From the NCBI RefSeq assembly GCF_008802355.1, contig NZ_VZRA01000003.1:566361-630360 (forward strand): DNA of 64,000 bases, given 5' to 3'. The translations under genes were made by a program, and so were the position numbers. The notes under the pieces were generated by a model that was not told the DNA's origin, searched no databases, and worked only from the letters and a program-made list of their open reading frames with translations. Each line of letters opens with the position of its first letter. Within the stretch, counting starts at the first letter, position 1. The stretch is from Oryzomonas sagensis. Lineage in GTDB: Bacteria; Desulfobacterota; Desulfuromonadia; Geobacterales; Pseudopelobacteraceae. Below are positions 39,440-49,246 of the stretch, piece by piece.

Positions 39440-40360
39440 TCACCACGCCAACCGGTAATGCCCCATCCCGTAGGAGGCCCCCTTGCCCAAATGCAGATAC
39501 TCCCCCAGCGCCAGAAACGGCATAAGATCGTTGAAATCGCCGTTTAGGACGCCATCTCCCATGACCCCGGACAGGGCCAGGGAACGGCGGCCGGCGTCGG
39601 CGTAGAAAAAATTGTCTTCAAGCAGTTCGATACGGTTGGCAACATGGGCATACTCCCTGAAGTTGTCCCGCATCTCGTAGCCGCAATAGTAGTAGGCCAG
39701 GGCAGAGACCCTGCGCATCAGCGAACGGACAAACTGCCCGGCATCGAAAAAGTTCATGACCTTGCCGGTCTTGGCCAACTTCAGGGGGGTCATGAAGGTA
39801 ACGCCGACGGCATCGGTCGGGCGGCAACGGCTGTCAACAATGCCCTGGGCGTCCAGGGTAACCAGATTTCCCAGATCCGGCGCACCATCCCCGGTAGCTA
39901 TAACGGCCGGATTCCCGTGGAAGTCCAAGGATTCCACCCGGGGAATTGTCGCCACAGCAAAATGCCCCGCGTTGTGCCCGTTTGCGAGCAGGGAACGGAA
40001 TGCGCGTATGAACTCCGTCGTATGGTTGAGCGCCTTTCCCACCAGAACCAGCGTGCAGACGAAGTCGTCGGCCTGTCTCGGGGCGGCGCCGTGGGGCGGG
40101 AACGAAAAGATGAACGGCAAGGGGGGCTTTTGATGGCACCTCACGGCAGAAGGGTCGGCACCAAGCTGCTGGCTGAACAATACACAATAGGGACACTCCG
40201 TACAACCGGAGCCCGTTGAGCATGCGGATGCGTTTCCCGTGCAGACGAGTTTTCTGAATACCTCGGCAAAGTCCGGGCCACTGCGGTACAGATACGAAAC
40301 CACACGGGAAACATCACTGGTATGGATGGTAAAACGCAGGTGAACGAAACTGAAATCCAA
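39440..40360 (-). CDS. Orphan Cas6-like RAMP protein
   Basis: The 306-residue protein resembles the Cas6 family of CRISPR RNA endoribonucleases (PF10040 type). An N-terminal CTECPYCVLFSQ and RCHQKPPLPF block is followed by a ferredoxin-like middle (VGVTFMTPLKLA). The C-terminal glycine-rich loop GEYLHLGKGASYGMGHYRL is the RAMP signature. No repeat array or other cas gene is within the window. The start is TTG with GAGGA upstream. The catalytic His cannot be assigned with certainty. It lies between the lipid operon and frdCAB, behind the frd terminator. Confidence 0.75.
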   Translation of the reverse strand: MDFSFVHLRFTIHTSDVSRVVSYLYRSGPDFAEVFRKLVCTGNASACSTGSGCTECPYCVLFSQQLGADPSAVRCHQKPPLPFIFSFPPHGAAPRQADDFVCTLVLVGKALNHTTEFIRAFRSLLANGHNAGHFAVATIPRVESLDFHGNPAVIATGDGAPDLGNLVTLDAQGIVDSRCRPTDAVGVTFMTPLKLAKTGKVMNFFDAGQFVRSLMRRVSALAYYYCGYEMRDNFREYAHVANRIELLEDNFFYADAGRRSLALSGVMGDGVLNGDFNDLMPFLALGEYLHLGKGASYGMGHYRLAW

Positions 40361-40380
40361 GTAAAATCCTCATTCGCGAT

Positions 40381-40414
40381 AAAAAAATCGGGGCGTCCCG
40401 CAGGATGCCCCGAT
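40381..40414 (-). terminator. Rho-independent terminator of frdCAB
   Basis: On the minus strand ATCGGGGC (40414-40407) pairs with GCCCCGAT (40394-40387) around a 12-base loop, followed by a run of seven T (40387-40381). It lies 32 bases beyond the frdB stop and just before the Cas6-like gene. Confidence 0.9.
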
Positions 40415-40446
40415 TATACCACATATTGCCGTAAAACGTATCAGAA

Positions 40447-41205
40447 TTAGGCAAACTGCGCCTTGAGAAACTCCCGATTCATGCGGGCGATGAACTTGAC
40501 GTTGATCCCTTTGGGGCAGGCAGCCTGGCACTCGTAATGATTGGTGCAGTTGCCGAAACCGCATTCAGCCATGGCCTTGGTCATGGCTGTGACGCGGGCG
40601 GCAGCCTCTGTCTTGCCCTGGGGCAGGATCGACAGTTGGGAGACCTTAGCCCCGGTGAACAGCATGGCGGCGCCGTTGGGGCAACCGGCCACGCAGGCTC
40701 CGCAGCCGATGCATTCGGCGGCATCCATGGCCTCGTCGGCTACCGGCTTGGGGATCAGGATGGCATTGCCGTCGGCCACCCCGCCGGTGTGGCAGGAGGT
40801 ATAGCCACCGGCCTGAATAATGGTATCCAGAGCCGAGCGGTCGACGATCAAGTCTTTAATGATCGGAAAGGCGCGCGCCCTCCAGGGTTCAATGTAGATG
40901 GTATCGCCATCCTTGAATTTGCGCATGTGGAGTTGGCAGACGGTGGTGCGCACCTGACCGCCATGGGGTGCGCCGTTGATCACCTGGGAACACATGCCGC
41001 AGATGCCCTCGCGGCAGTCGTGGTCGAACACGATCGGCTCCCTGCCTTCGAGGATCAGGTCCTCGTTGACGCAGTCGAGCATCTCCAGAAAAGAATGGTG
41101 CTCGGTGATGTTCTTAGCGGTATAGGTCTCGAATTTACCGGGATCGCTGGCATTTTTCTGGCGCCACACGATCAGTGTCAGTGTCATGGTCTTGTGATCG
41201 CTCAT
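40447..41205 (-). CDS. frdB: Fumarate reductase/succinate dehydrogenase iron-sulfur subunit
   Basis: Carries electrons between the flavoprotein and the membrane cytochrome. The 252-residue protein has the [2Fe-2S] site CREGICGMC near residue 62, the [4Fe-4S] motif [14 protein letters not shown] near 155 and the [3Fe-4S] cysteines CGFGNC with CQAACPKG near 212-230. The start is ATG 41205 (AAGGAG upstream), sharing bases with the frdA stop (TAATG). In Geobacter a single FrdCAB enzyme can act in both directions; that may hold here. Confidence 0.95.
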   Translation of the reverse strand: MSDHKTMTLTLIVWRQKNASDPGKFETYTAKNITEHHSFLEMLDCVNEDLILEGREPIVFDHDCREGICGMCSQVINGAPHGGQVRTTVCQLHMRKFKDGDTIYIEPWRARAFPIIKDLIVDRSALDTIIQAGGYTSCHTGGVADGNAILIPKPVADEAMDAAECIGCGACVAGCPNGAAMLFTGAKVSQLSILPQGKTEAAARVTAMTKAMAECGFGNCTNHYECQAACPKGINVKFIARMNREFLKAQFA

Positions 41206-43118
41206 TATTTGTAGCTCCTTACGGCGAGATGTACGTTCTCGAATTTCAACGGTTCCTTGTGCAACTCCGGCTCGGCACCCACGCCCTTGAATTCCCAGGC
41301 GCCCACATAGCAGAAGTTGACGTCGTCGCGCTTGGCCTCGCCGTCGTCGTACTGGTATTCCGAGCGGAAATGGCCGCCGCAGGACTCGTTGCGGTGCAAT
41401 GCGTCGCGGCACAAAAGTTCGGCGAACTCCAGGAAGTCGGCGGTGCGGCCGGCGTTCTCCAACTGTTGATTGAGATCGGCGCCGCTGCCGGTGACCTTGA
41501 CGTTCTTCCAGAACTCCTCGCGCAGGGCCGGAATCTTCTTGATGTTTGCCTCAAGGGACTCCTTGGTGCGTGCCATGCCGCAGTTTTCCCACATCATGGT
41601 GCCCAGTTCGCGCATGAAATCGGTAACGGTGCGTTTGCCGTTGATGGAGAGGAGCTTGTTGACATTTTTGTTGACGTCCTCCGCCGACTTCTTGAATTCG
41701 GCGTGATCTTCCTTGACCTGGCCCGGCTTGATGGTGGCCAGATAACCGCCGATGGTATAGGGGATGACGAAGTAGCCGTCGGCTAGCCCCTGCATCAGGG
41801 CCGACGCTCCCAGACGGTTGGCGCCGTGGACCGAGAAGTTGGCCTCGCCCAGCACGAACAGGCCGGGGACATTGCTCATCAGGTTGTAATCGACCCAGAG
41901 GCCGCCCATGGAATAATGGGGGGCGGGATAGATGCGCATCGGCGACTTGTAGGCGTTCTCGTCGGTGATCTTCTCGTACATTTCGAACAGGTTGCCGTAG
42001 CGCTCGCGGATGGTATCCTCGCTGAGGCGTTTGATGGAAGCGGCAAAATCCAGATACACGCCGCGGCCGCCCGGGCCGACGCCGCGACCCTCGTCGCACT
42101 GTTCCTTGGCGGCGCGGGAGGCGATGTCACGCGGGGCCAGGTTGCCGAAGCTCGGGTACTTGCGCTCCAGATAGTAATCGCGATCTTCCTCGGGAATCTG
42201 GTTGGGAGGACGGGTGTCACCCTTTTTCTTGGGTGCCCAGCAACGCCCGTCGTTACGCAGCGACTCCGACATGAGGGTCAGTTTGGACTGGTAGTCGCCG
42301 GCCTGGGGGATACAGGTCGGATGGATCTGGGTGTAGCAGGGATTGGCGAACAGGGCGCCCTTTTTGTGGGCCTTCCAGCTGGCCGTAACCGAGCACCCCA
42401 TGGCGTTGGTGGAGAGGTAGAACACGTTGACATACCCTCCGGTGCAGAGGCAGACGGCATCGGCGGCGTAGCTTTCCAACTCGCCGGTCACCAGGTTGCG
42501 CACGGTGATGCCGCGGGCCACACCGTCCACCACGACCAGGTCGAGCATCTCGCGGCGGTTATACATCTTGACCGTGCCGGCCTTGATCTGGCGGGAGAGA
42601 GCCGAGTAGGCCCCCAGCAGGAGTTGCTGACCCGTCTGACCGCGGGCGTAGAAAGTCCGGGAGACCTGGGCGCCGCCGAAGGAACGGTTATCCAGGTAGC
42701 CGGCGTAGTCGCGGGCAAAAGGGATGCCCTGGGCCACACACTGGTCGATGATGTTGTTGGACACCTGGGCCAGACGCCAGACGTCGGCTTCGCGGGCGCG
42801 GAAGTCGCCCCCCTTGATGGTGTCGTAAAACAGGCGATAGATGGAGTCGCCGTCGTTGGGATATGCCTTGGCAGCATTGATACCGCCCTGGGCGGCTATG
42901 GAGTGGGCGCGGCGCGGGCTGTCCTGATAACAGAACGCTTGCACATTGTAACCCAACTCTCCCAGCGAAGCCGCGGCAGCGCCGCCGGCCAGGCCGGTGC
43001 CGACCACGATGACGTTGTACTTCCGTTTATTGGCAGGATTGACCAGTTTCAGGTCAAAGCGGTGTTTGTCCCAGGTTTGCTCAATCGGTCCGGTTGGACA
43101 TTTTCCATCAAGTATCAC
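41205..43118 (-). CDS. frdA: Fumarate reductase/succinate dehydrogenase flavoprotein subunit
   Basis: The 637-residue flavoprotein has [12 protein letters not shown] near 38, His72 in the [12 protein letters not shown] motif for covalent FAD, and HPTCIPQAG in the capping/active-site domain near 269. It also has the succinate/fumarate-binding GGLWVDYN near 405 and NRLGASAL near 435. It is of the long type found with two-heme, single-subunit cytochromes (Wolinella/Bacillus type). GTG 43118 has an AAGGGGG ribosome-binding site. It reduces fumarate or oxidises succinate at the inner side of the membrane. Confidence 0.96.
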   Translation of the reverse strand: MILDGKCPTGPIEQTWDKHRFDLKLVNPANKRKYNVIVVGTGLAGGAAAASLGELGYNVQAFCYQDSPRRAHSIAAQGGINAAKAYPNDGDSIYRLFYDTIKGGDFRAREADVWRLAQVSNNIIDQCVAQGIPFARDYAGYLDNRSFGGAQVSRTFYARGQTGQQLLLGAYSALSRQIKAGTVKMYNRREMLDLVVVDGVARGITVRNLVTGELESYAADAVCLCTGGYVNVFYLSTNAMGCSVTASWKAHKKGALFANPCYTQIHPTCIPQAGDYQSKLTLMSESLRNDGRCWAPKKKGDTRPPNQIPEEDRDYYLERKYPSFGNLAPRDIASRAAKEQCDEGRGVGPGGRGVYLDFAASIKRLSEDTIRERYGNLFEMYEKITDENAYKSPMRIYPAPHYSMGGLWVDYNLMSNVPGLFVLGEANFSVHGANRLGASALMQGLADGYFVIPYTIGGYLATIKPGQVKEDHAEFKKSAEDVNKNVNKLLSINGKRTVTDFMRELGTMMWENCGMARTKESLEANIKKIPALREEFWKNVKVTGSGADLNQQLENAGRTADFLEFAELLCRDALHRNESCGGHFRSEYQYDDGEAKRDDVNFCYVGAWEFKGVGAEPELHKEPLKFENVHLAVRSYK

Positions 43119-43128
43119 GGTAACCCCC

Positions 43129-43797
43129 TTAACCTTTCAGAATTCCAGCAAAGATTGACAACGGAACGGCGACGTACCCCAGAAACAAAACCAGCGCAAC
43201 CAGGGTGCCTGCCTTGACATAGATCGGCAGCGTCCTGTCGGTACTCCACCCCATCGTCTGGAAAAAGCTCTGTATGCCGTGTGACAGATGCAGAAACAGG
43301 GTTACCATGGCCGCCACATAGATAAAGGCCACGAAAAAGTTCTGGAAGCTGGAGACTACCATGGTAAAGACGTTGATCGCCCCCTCGGCATCGGGCACCA
43401 GGGCCATGCCGGGGACCACCTTCATGGTGAAGTGCAACAGGTGATAAATAATGAAGCAGAGAAGGAGCAGGCCGGTCCAGATCATGTTCTCGCTGGCAAA
43501 CGTGGCCTTCTGGGTCGCCTTGACGGCATACGGCTGGGGCCGGCCGCCGCGATTCTCAATGGTCAACTGAATACCGTACCAGATGTGAATGGAAACGGCA
43601 GCCAGCATAAAGGCCCGGAATGCCCACACCAGGGGAGGAAACGCATGGAGGTGGTGGGCATAGGCGTTGATGCCTCCGCTGATCCAGCCAAAAATGGTCG
43701 TATTGCCGATCAGATGGACCACGACAAACAAGATCATGAGCAGTCCCGTGATCGCCATCACGATCTTTCTGCCGATAGACGATGATAGTAGTTGCAT
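43129..43797 (-). CDS. frdC: Fumarate reductase/succinate dehydrogenase cytochrome b subunit
   Basis: The 222-residue protein has about five membrane helices. Axial His candidates for two b hemes occur in [30 protein letters not shown] and [10 protein letters not shown]. It anchors FrdAB to the inner membrane and exchanges electrons with menaquinone. The RIGK-like start [13 protein letters not shown] is typical of the family. ATG 43797 has AAGGAAGGA upstream. The order frdC-frdA-frdB is that of Geobacter. Confidence 0.95.
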   Translation of the reverse strand: MQLLSSSIGRKIVMAITGLLMILFVVVHLIGNTTIFGWISGGINAYAHHLHAFPPLVWAFRAFMLAAVSIHIWYGIQLTIENRGGRPQPYAVKATQKATFASENMIWTGLLLLCFIIYHLLHFTMKVVPGMALVPDAEGAINVFTMVVSSFQNFFVAFIYVAAMVTLFLHLSHGIQSFFQTMGWSTDRTLPIYVKAGTLVALVLFLGYVAVPLSIFAGILKG

Positions 43798-44247
43798 AGA
43801 GTTCCTTCCTTTTCAAAATGGTAATAACGCTCGGAGCATCAATGGAAATAAAGCATGGGGATAGCGAGATGATAAGGGAAAGGCGGGGGACCACGCCAAC
43901 ACGACCTTGAGACGACCTGCATTCTATCCTCCTTCGGGTGTATTTGATGCGGCAGTCATGCAATTAATGCCATGTCATTTTCTCTGTGGAATCCAGACAG
44001 GGCATAGTAAACACCGTTATAAAAAATTGCAAGGGTTTTGTGTATACAGAATACAGGCGAAACAGCTCCAGGCGTCAGGCATCACCGGGATTGCATTTGG
44101 AGCGACATTCTGATAGTAAACTACACGCTATCGTAAGCATTTTGTTACGAACACATGATATGATTCACACCTGTACCTCTCCGTGACCCGGTCACCGTAG
44201 CTACGATGCGAACAAGATTTAGAACAGAATTGATAACGAGGGGTTAG
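43798..44247. other. Divergent frd/tgt intergenic region
   Basis: A 450-base gap upstream of both frdC (minus) and tgt (plus). It should carry both promoters, but I cannot pick a convincing hexamer pair for either. Two adjacent palindromes precede tgt: GTGAC-CCG-GTCAC (44183-44195) and CGTAGCTACG (44196-44205). The centre (43970-44060) is AT-rich. No gene with a good start is seen here. Confidence 0.4.
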
Positions 44248-45360
44248 ATGTTATTCCAATTAATAAAAAAAGACAAGCATTGTGCCGCCCGACTGGGCCT
44301 TATCACTACCTCGCGGGGTGAGATTCCCACGCCGATTTTCATGCCGGTGGCCACCCACGGCGCCATGAAACCGCTCACCCCTGCACAGATAGAGGAAACC
44401 GGGGCGCGGATCATTCTCAGCAACACCTATCACCTTCATTTGCAACCGGGCGAAGGTCTGGTGAAAAAGGCCGGCGGTCTGCACAAATTCATGTCGTGGG
44501 ACAAACCGATTCTGACCGACTCGGGCGGATTTCAGGTCTTTTCCCTTCCCAATAAGCGGATCACCGAGGATGGCGTTTTCTTCAAACACGAGGTGACCGG
44601 TGAGGAAATCTATCTCGACCCGGCCAGCGCCACCCGCATTCAACAGGACCTGGGGGCCGACATCATCATGGCCTTCGACGAGTGCATCCCCTACCCTTGC
44701 GACAAGGCGTACGCCGAGCAATCCACGAAAAAGACCATCCGCTGGCTCAAGGAGTGCCGTAACGCCATGACCGACAACGGCCAGGCCCTGTTCGGCATCG
44801 TCCAGGGGAGCGTGTACGAGGATCTGCGGGCCATGTGCGCCCGGGAGATGCGCAAGCTGGACCTGCCCGGCTATGCCATTGGCGGCGTCAGTGTCGGCGA
44901 AGGATTGGAACTGCTCAAAAAAGTGGTGGGCTGGACGGCGCCGCATCTGCCGGAAAACAAGCCGCGTTACCTGATGGGAGTCGGCCTCCCGGAAGACATC
45001 CTGGAGAGTGTCGAGCGAGGTGTCGACATGTTCGACTGCGTCATCCCCACCCGCTACGCCCGTAGCGCGACACTCTTCACCCGGCGGGGCAAGATCCGTC
45101 TCACCAACAAGAACTACAAACGGGATTTTTTCCCCATTGACCCCAGCTGCGACTGCTACACCTGCCGGCATTTCACCCGCGCTTACCTTCACCACCTGTT
45201 TGTGGCCAACGAGGTGCTTTCGGCGATCTTGTCCGCCCTGCACAACATCCACTTCTACCTGACCATGATGGCCGAGATCAGGGAGGCGATCGCCAATGAC
45301 CGGTTCATGGAATACAAGGGTCGGTTTCTTGGGGAATACCTGGGGAATGAACGGAAGTAA
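44248..45360 (+). CDS. tgt: Queuine tRNA-ribosyltransferase
   Basis: Exchanges guanine 34 for preQ1 in tRNAs with GUN anticodons. The 370-residue TIM-barrel protein has HGAMKPLTP near 32, the nucleophile/substrate motifs TDSGGFQVFSL near 88 and GGVSVGE near 213. VIPTRYARSA near 264 and the zinc site CDCYTCRHF (near 302-310) with a later His follow. It is full length. ATG 44248 has an AACGAGGGG ribosome-binding site. Confidence 0.97.
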   Translation: MLFQLIKKDKHCAARLGLITTSRGEIPTPIFMPVATHGAMKPLTPAQIEETGARIILSNTYHLHLQPGEGLVKKAGGLHKFMSWDKPILTDSGGFQVFSLPNKRITEDGVFFKHEVTGEEIYLDPASATRIQQDLGADIIMAFDECIPYPCDKAYAEQSTKKTIRWLKECRNAMTDNGQALFGIVQGSVYEDLRAMCAREMRKLDLPGYAIGGVSVGEGLELLKKVVGWTAPHLPENKPRYLMGVGLPEDILESVERGVDMFDCVIPTRYARSATLFTRRGKIRLTNKNYKRDFFPIDPSCDCYTCRHFTRAYLHHLFVANEVLSAILSALHNIHFYLTMMAEIREAIANDRFMEYKGRFLGEYLGNERK

Positions 45361-45477
45361 AACGCCTGCCGACACCCGTTATTTTCCTGATGCTGGAGGA
45401 TGGAGGGGTAGCAGCTCGATAGCGATGGCTCTGTGCACACAGATCGCAGAGGGTGCGTTGGCAGGGTGAGGCGTTAT

Positions 45478-46005
45478 TCAGCGCTTGATCTTTTGTTCCA
45501 ACTCAAGATCAAGATTTTTCAAACGTTCGAGACTCTGGCGCAGTTCCTTGTTATCCCGGGTGAGGGACAGATTTCGCTCCCTGAGGGTTCTCAAGTCGTG
45601 CTGGCTGTCGCGAAGAGCGCCCACAGCCACCAGGTAGGCGGCCAAGGGCGCCGCCTGTCTGGTCCAGGCGCTGCGGGGGAACTCCTTTTTCAATCGCGCC
45701 AGCAAGGCATTGGCATGGGTGTCCCCCTTTCCTCCCTCGTCGCGCAGGTGAAGCAAGGCCAACCGGAAAAGCGCTTCATCCGTCACGCCGGGCAACGCCT
45801 GGCCAGCGACGACCTGTTCCAGCAACCCCTGTGCCTCCCGTTCTTTCCCCTGCATCAGATACTGCAGTGCACCGGCAAAACGGCGTTCCTGTTCCATGGC
45901 TGGCGTGGCCGCTGGAAGCGGTTTGCCCTTCAGCAGGCTGCAGCCACCGGAAAACGCCACCACCAACGACAGTATGAGCGCAAGAGCAGCCCGCTCAAAC
46001 ATCAT
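45478..46005 (-). CDS. Lipoprotein partner of the GGDEF sensor (QseG-like)
   Basis: The 175-residue protein has a lipoprotein signal with lipobox FSGGC near residue 22. A helical TPR-like middle (ALQYLMQGKEREAQGLLEQV) and a C-terminal coiled coil (LTRDNKELRQSLERLKNLDLELEQ) follow. That tail resembles lipoproteins encoded beside membrane sensor kinases, such as QseG. It overlaps the upstream sensor gene by 11 bases, so the two products are probably partners in sensing the envelope state. Confidence 0.75.
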   Translation of the reverse strand: MMFERAALALILSLVVAFSGGCSLLKGKPLPAATPAMEQERRFAGALQYLMQGKEREAQGLLEQVVAGQALPGVTDEALFRLALLHLRDEGGKGDTHANALLARLKKEFPRSAWTRQAAPLAAYLVAVGALRDSQHDLRTLRERNLSLTRDNKELRQSLERLKNLDLELEQKIKR

Positions 46006-47314
46006 AGTTTCCCGCCTCTCTCACGATGATATAGTTACTGCCCGACGACTCCTTGACGTGATCCTTGACCTCGGCCGCAGCCGTAGCGATCTCGGCGGCG
46101 GTGGCATAATCGCCCGGCTCGCAGACCAAAACGGCAATCGACATGGATATGAGCGGAAACACCCGGGGCACGCCATAACGGTCAACCCCTTCAAATGAAC
46201 CGGCAGCGCGATCCTCGTCCGAATAAAAGAATGGGACCATGGCGTCGAATTCCTGAATGATCGTCTGGCAGGCCGATTTGGCCAGTTCCGCGCCGACGAT
46301 GACGACAAAATCGTCGCCGCCGATGTGCCCGACAAAGGCTTCGGGATCATGCAGGCGCTTGACCGCATTATGGATCAGTTCACCGGTCTCACGCAGTATC
46401 TCGCTGGCCTTGATGTAACCGTAGCGATCGTTGTAGGATTTGAAGTTGTCCAGATCCAGGTAGCACATGGCAAACGGCAGCTGCTCACGCAATCGCCGGC
46501 TGATGGAACGTTCGATGGCGATATTTCCCGGCAGCCGGGTCAGGGGGCTGGCGTCGAGACTGATCTGCTCCAACTCCTTGAGTCTGGCCGCCATACGCGT
46601 GAAATCCTGCGCCAGGGTGCCGATCTCGTCACCCGGCGGAATGCCCGGATCGTGGTCGAAGTCGCCGGCGGCAATGCGGTGGGTGGCGGTTTGCAGCTTG
46701 CCGATGGAGGAGGCGAAGGTATAGATCAGATAGACTGCCACCAAGAAGGCGAACAGCACGCCGACAAAGGCCAGACCGATGGAGCGGGTGACGGTCTTGG
46801 CCTCCTTTTCATCGGATACTTTCAACTTGTTCGCCAGGGATTCCTTCTGTTCCACCCGAATCTGTTCGATAAGATCTTCCACCCGGGCCGTAGCCTGCTT
46901 CATGGCCCCGGCGTCGACCTCCCTGCCGTTGAACACCCGCCTGGTAAGGTTTGCGTAGGCCGCGTACGCCGCAACAAGCTTGTCGCCGCCCTTGCCCTGG
47001 TAAACGCGCTGCAAAGAAGCCAACTCCGAGCGGAATTTTTCCGCATTTTGGTCGTAAAGCTCATGGAATTCCGCCTGCCGCAGGATCTGAAACTTGCCGA
47101 CATAGCGTTCCTGCGTCAGCATCATCTCGCGCAGGGTAATGGTAATGGTGGCTGCGGACAGATCGCTTCTGGCGATCTCCTCCTCCATGCGATGCATCGA
47201 CCCCAGGCCGGTGACGGCATATATCAGCGCGGCCATCATACATATCCCGCAGAGGGCAAAACTGATGATCATCTTCTGGATCAGGCTCAAGCGAAAATGT
47301 CCGAGGAATGGCAT
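45995..47314 (-). CDS. Membrane sensor with HAMP and GGDEF (GGDDF) domain
   Basis: The 439-residue protein has two membrane helices (about residues 11-33 and 182-202) flanking a helical periplasmic sensor. A HAMP-like segment (TATHRIAAGDFDHD) and a diguanylate-cyclase domain follow. The catalytic motif reads GGDDF (HIGGDDFVVIV near 333) instead of GGDEF or GGEEF, so cyclic di-GMP synthesis is possible but not assured. No EAL domain is present. The family-consistent start is ATG 47314; the open frame to 47737 runs upstream through the divergent promoter region. It is followed by the lipoprotein gene. Confidence 0.85.
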   Translation of the reverse strand: MPFLGHFRLSLIQKMIISFALCGICMMAALIYAVTGLGSMHRMEEEIARSDLSAATITITLREMMLTQERYVGKFQILRQAEFHELYDQNAEKFRSELASLQRVYQGKGGDKLVAAYAAYANLTRRVFNGREVDAGAMKQATARVEDLIEQIRVEQKESLANKLKVSDEKEAKTVTRSIGLAFVGVLFAFLVAVYLIYTFASSIGKLQTATHRIAAGDFDHDPGIPPGDEIGTLAQDFTRMAARLKELEQISLDASPLTRLPGNIAIERSISRRLREQLPFAMCYLDLDNFKSYNDRYGYIKASEILRETGELIHNAVKRLHDPEAFVGHIGGDDFVVIVGAELAKSACQTIIQEFDAMVPFFYSDEDRAAGSFEGVDRYGVPRVFPLISMSIAVLVCEPGDYATAAEIATAAAEVKDHVKESSGSNYIIVREAGNYDV

Positions 47315-47458
47315 GGCATCGGCCTCTAGTGCGCAAAATCCGTTCGGCGGCGCGGCATGGTAAGGGTACCCGACGACTACGGCTCGCCTATGGTAGTACA
47401 GAAACGGGGGCAAATGCAATTCATTGTCGCCGCATGCACGTCCACATGGCAAAAGACG

Positions 47459-47487
47459 TTGCATTGTGCCCGGCGCAGAGCTATATA
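47459..47487 (+). promoter_or_regulatory. Candidate promoter of the exported-protein/mazG operon
   Basis: TTGCAT (47459-47464) and TATATA (47482-47487) lie 17 bases apart, about 53 bases before the ATG of the coiled-coil protein. The matches are three and four of six, so this is a weak call. Confidence 0.35.
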
Positions 47488-47540
47488 AAAACCGCATGCA
47501 CTTCCGCCATAACCAAACCAACAGAAAAGGATGCAACATT

Positions 47541-48449
47541 ATGATCGAAAGACGACGTCCATCAGTCGGGACGATAGGTGTGCTGGCCGCCCTGATCCTG
47601 CTTTCCTCCGCCGGCGTACATGCGGAGGAAAATGTCTGCGGCCCGACCACGCCGAGCGAGGAGCATCTGTTCAATCTCCAACTGGAGAACGAAGGGCTCA
47701 AACTCAGAATCAAACAGCTTGAAACCGTCAAGACCATCTCAGCCGAACGTCTGCGTCAGAAAAAGGTCCAGCGCCTCCGGGAGATTGCCGCCGAGGTCAA
47801 GACCCAGCGTCAAACCACCAGCGATTTTCAGGGCTTCGTCAAATGGATGAGCACCAACCTGGCGGGCTACAACCGGTACATCCAGGCCGGTTCCTATGCG
47901 GCGGTTGCCGCCAGAATGCTCCCGATCCCCTACGCCGGGCAGGCTTCAATCTTCACCAAGTTCGTCACCCAGTTTACGGTGGCACTCAACAACGCCTCCG
48001 TTTCGGTCACCAATTACCTGAACTCATCCCAACGCTTCATCGCGCTGGTCGAGGTCATCGACCCGGCCAAACCGCTCGATGAGAAGGCAATAACCGAAGC
48101 ATCCCATTTTGCCGATCAGAAACTGTTGAAAGACATGAACGATGCCCAAACAAAACTGGCTACGGTCGCCGACCTTTCGTCCGGCGCCCTCTCCTTCCTT
48201 GAGAGCGTGAACCACTACGCCAGCGGAACGGATGAATATTGGAACAAGGTCAAGGGGCTGATGAAAAAGGATGTCGACCCCAAGGAAAAAAGCTTCCTGT
48301 CGGAGAGTACCAGCAACCTCAAGACCCAGGCCAACCGGTTCAACGGCAAGCTGAGATCCTTCGAAGAGATCACGAAAAAGGAAGCGGCGAGCGTAAAATC
48401 CCTGGCGGTCTACGATGAGCTGGCCGCCGATCTTGTGGCCGCGAAATGA
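47541..48449 (+). CDS. Exported coiled-coil protein of unknown function
   Basis: The 302-residue protein has an N-terminal signal peptide (VLAALILLSSAGVHAEE, cut near residue 28). A coiled coil follows at residues 43-95 (LQLENEGLKLRIKQLE), then a helical, Ala/Ser-rich body with LNSSQRF and no membrane spans. I do not recognise the family. ATG 47541 has an AAAAGGA ribosome-binding site. Its stop overlaps the mazG start by ATGA. Periplasmic or outer-membrane-associated localisation is inferred from the signal peptide. Confidence 0.75.
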   Translation: MIERRRPSVGTIGVLAALILLSSAGVHAEENVCGPTTPSEEHLFNLQLENEGLKLRIKQLETVKTISAERLRQKKVQRLREIAAEVKTQRQTTSDFQGFVKWMSTNLAGYNRYIQAGSYAAVAARMLPIPYAGQASIFTKFVTQFTVALNNASVSVTNYLNSSQRFIALVEVIDPAKPLDEKAITEASHFADQKLLKDMNDAQTKLATVADLSSGALSFLESVNHYASGTDEYWNKVKGLMKKDVDPKEKSFLSESTSNLKTQANRFNGKLRSFEEITKKEAASVKSLAVYDELAADLVAAK

Positions 48450-49246
48450 GCAACGAGACCGTTATGACCGCAAACCGCAGCACCTTCGACGACTTGGTGA
48501 ATATCATGCGCCGCCTGCGCGGCCCCGGCGGCTGCCCCTGGGATGCCGAACAAACCCACGAGAGCCTGACGCGCTATCTGCTGGAAGAGACCTACGAAGT
48601 CATTGAGGCCATCGACGCAAAATCTCCAGAACATCTGAAAGAGGAGTTGGGCGACCTGTTGCTGCAACCGGTCTTTCATGCCGCAATTGCCGAAGAGGCG
48701 GGAGCGTTCGACATGGCCGACGTCATCCAGGAACTCTGCGACAAGCTCGTCAGACGCCATCCCCATGTCTTCGGCGACATGGAGATCCGTGACAGCGAGG
48801 CACAGGTAGAAAACTGGGAGCGCATCAAGAAGGCCGAAAAGGGGCAGGAGCGGCCATCGGCCCTGTCCGGCGTGCCCCCGCATCTACCGGCGTTGCTCAA
48901 GGCTCAGAAGATCACCGAAAAGGCCTCGCGGGTCGGTTTCGACTGGGAACATGCCGACCAGGTCTTTGCCAAGGTCATGGAAGAGTTGCACGAGTTTGAG
49001 GAGGCGTGGGACGGGGGCGATGAGACCCGCATGGAGGACGAGCTAGGCGACCTGCTGTTCGCCATCGTCAACCTGGGGCGTTTCCTGTCGCTCAATCCCG
49101 AGGAGGCCCTGCGCAAAACGATCAACCGCTTTCAACGGCGTTTCCGGTATGTGGAGGAAAATCTCCAGGGGCAGGGAAAGAAGATGAATGAGACCCCGCT
49201 TGCCGACATGGATATCCTATGGGAAGAGGCTAAAAAGCTCGAATGA
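48446..49246 (+). CDS. mazG: Nucleoside triphosphate pyrophosphohydrolase MazG
   Basis: Hydrolyses NTPs or dNTPs to monophosphates, guarding against abnormal nucleotides. The 266-residue protein has both MazG domains. The first begins GPGGCPWDAEQTHESL near 25, with metal-binding EETYEVIEAID and EELGDLLLQ near 45-73. The second has KVMEELHEFEEAW and EDELGDLLFAI near 175-205. This is the two-domain length of E. coli MazG. It is coupled by ATGA to the exported coiled-coil gene. Confidence 0.95.
   Translation: MSNETVMTANRSTFDDLVNIMRRLRGPGGCPWDAEQTHESLTRYLLEETYEVIEAIDAKSPEHLKEELGDLLLQPVFHAAIAEEAGAFDMADVIQELCDKLVRRHPHVFGDMEIRDSEAQVENWERIKKAEKGQERPSALSGVPPHLPALLKAQKITEKASRVGFDWEHADQVFAKVMEELHEFEEAWDGGDETRMEDELGDLLFAIVNLGRFLSLNPEEALRKTINRFQRRFRYVEENLQGQGKKMNETPLADMDILWEEAKKLE

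Noticed and set aside
39360-40446. CRISPR repeats near the Cas6-like gene
   Set aside because: I looked on both sides for regularly spaced direct repeats of 25-40 bases and found none; only the frd terminator and an AT-rich promoter are there.
44142-44164. TTGTTA ... TATGAT as tgt promoter
   Set aside because: The spacer is only 11 bases, too short for a sigma-70 promoter.
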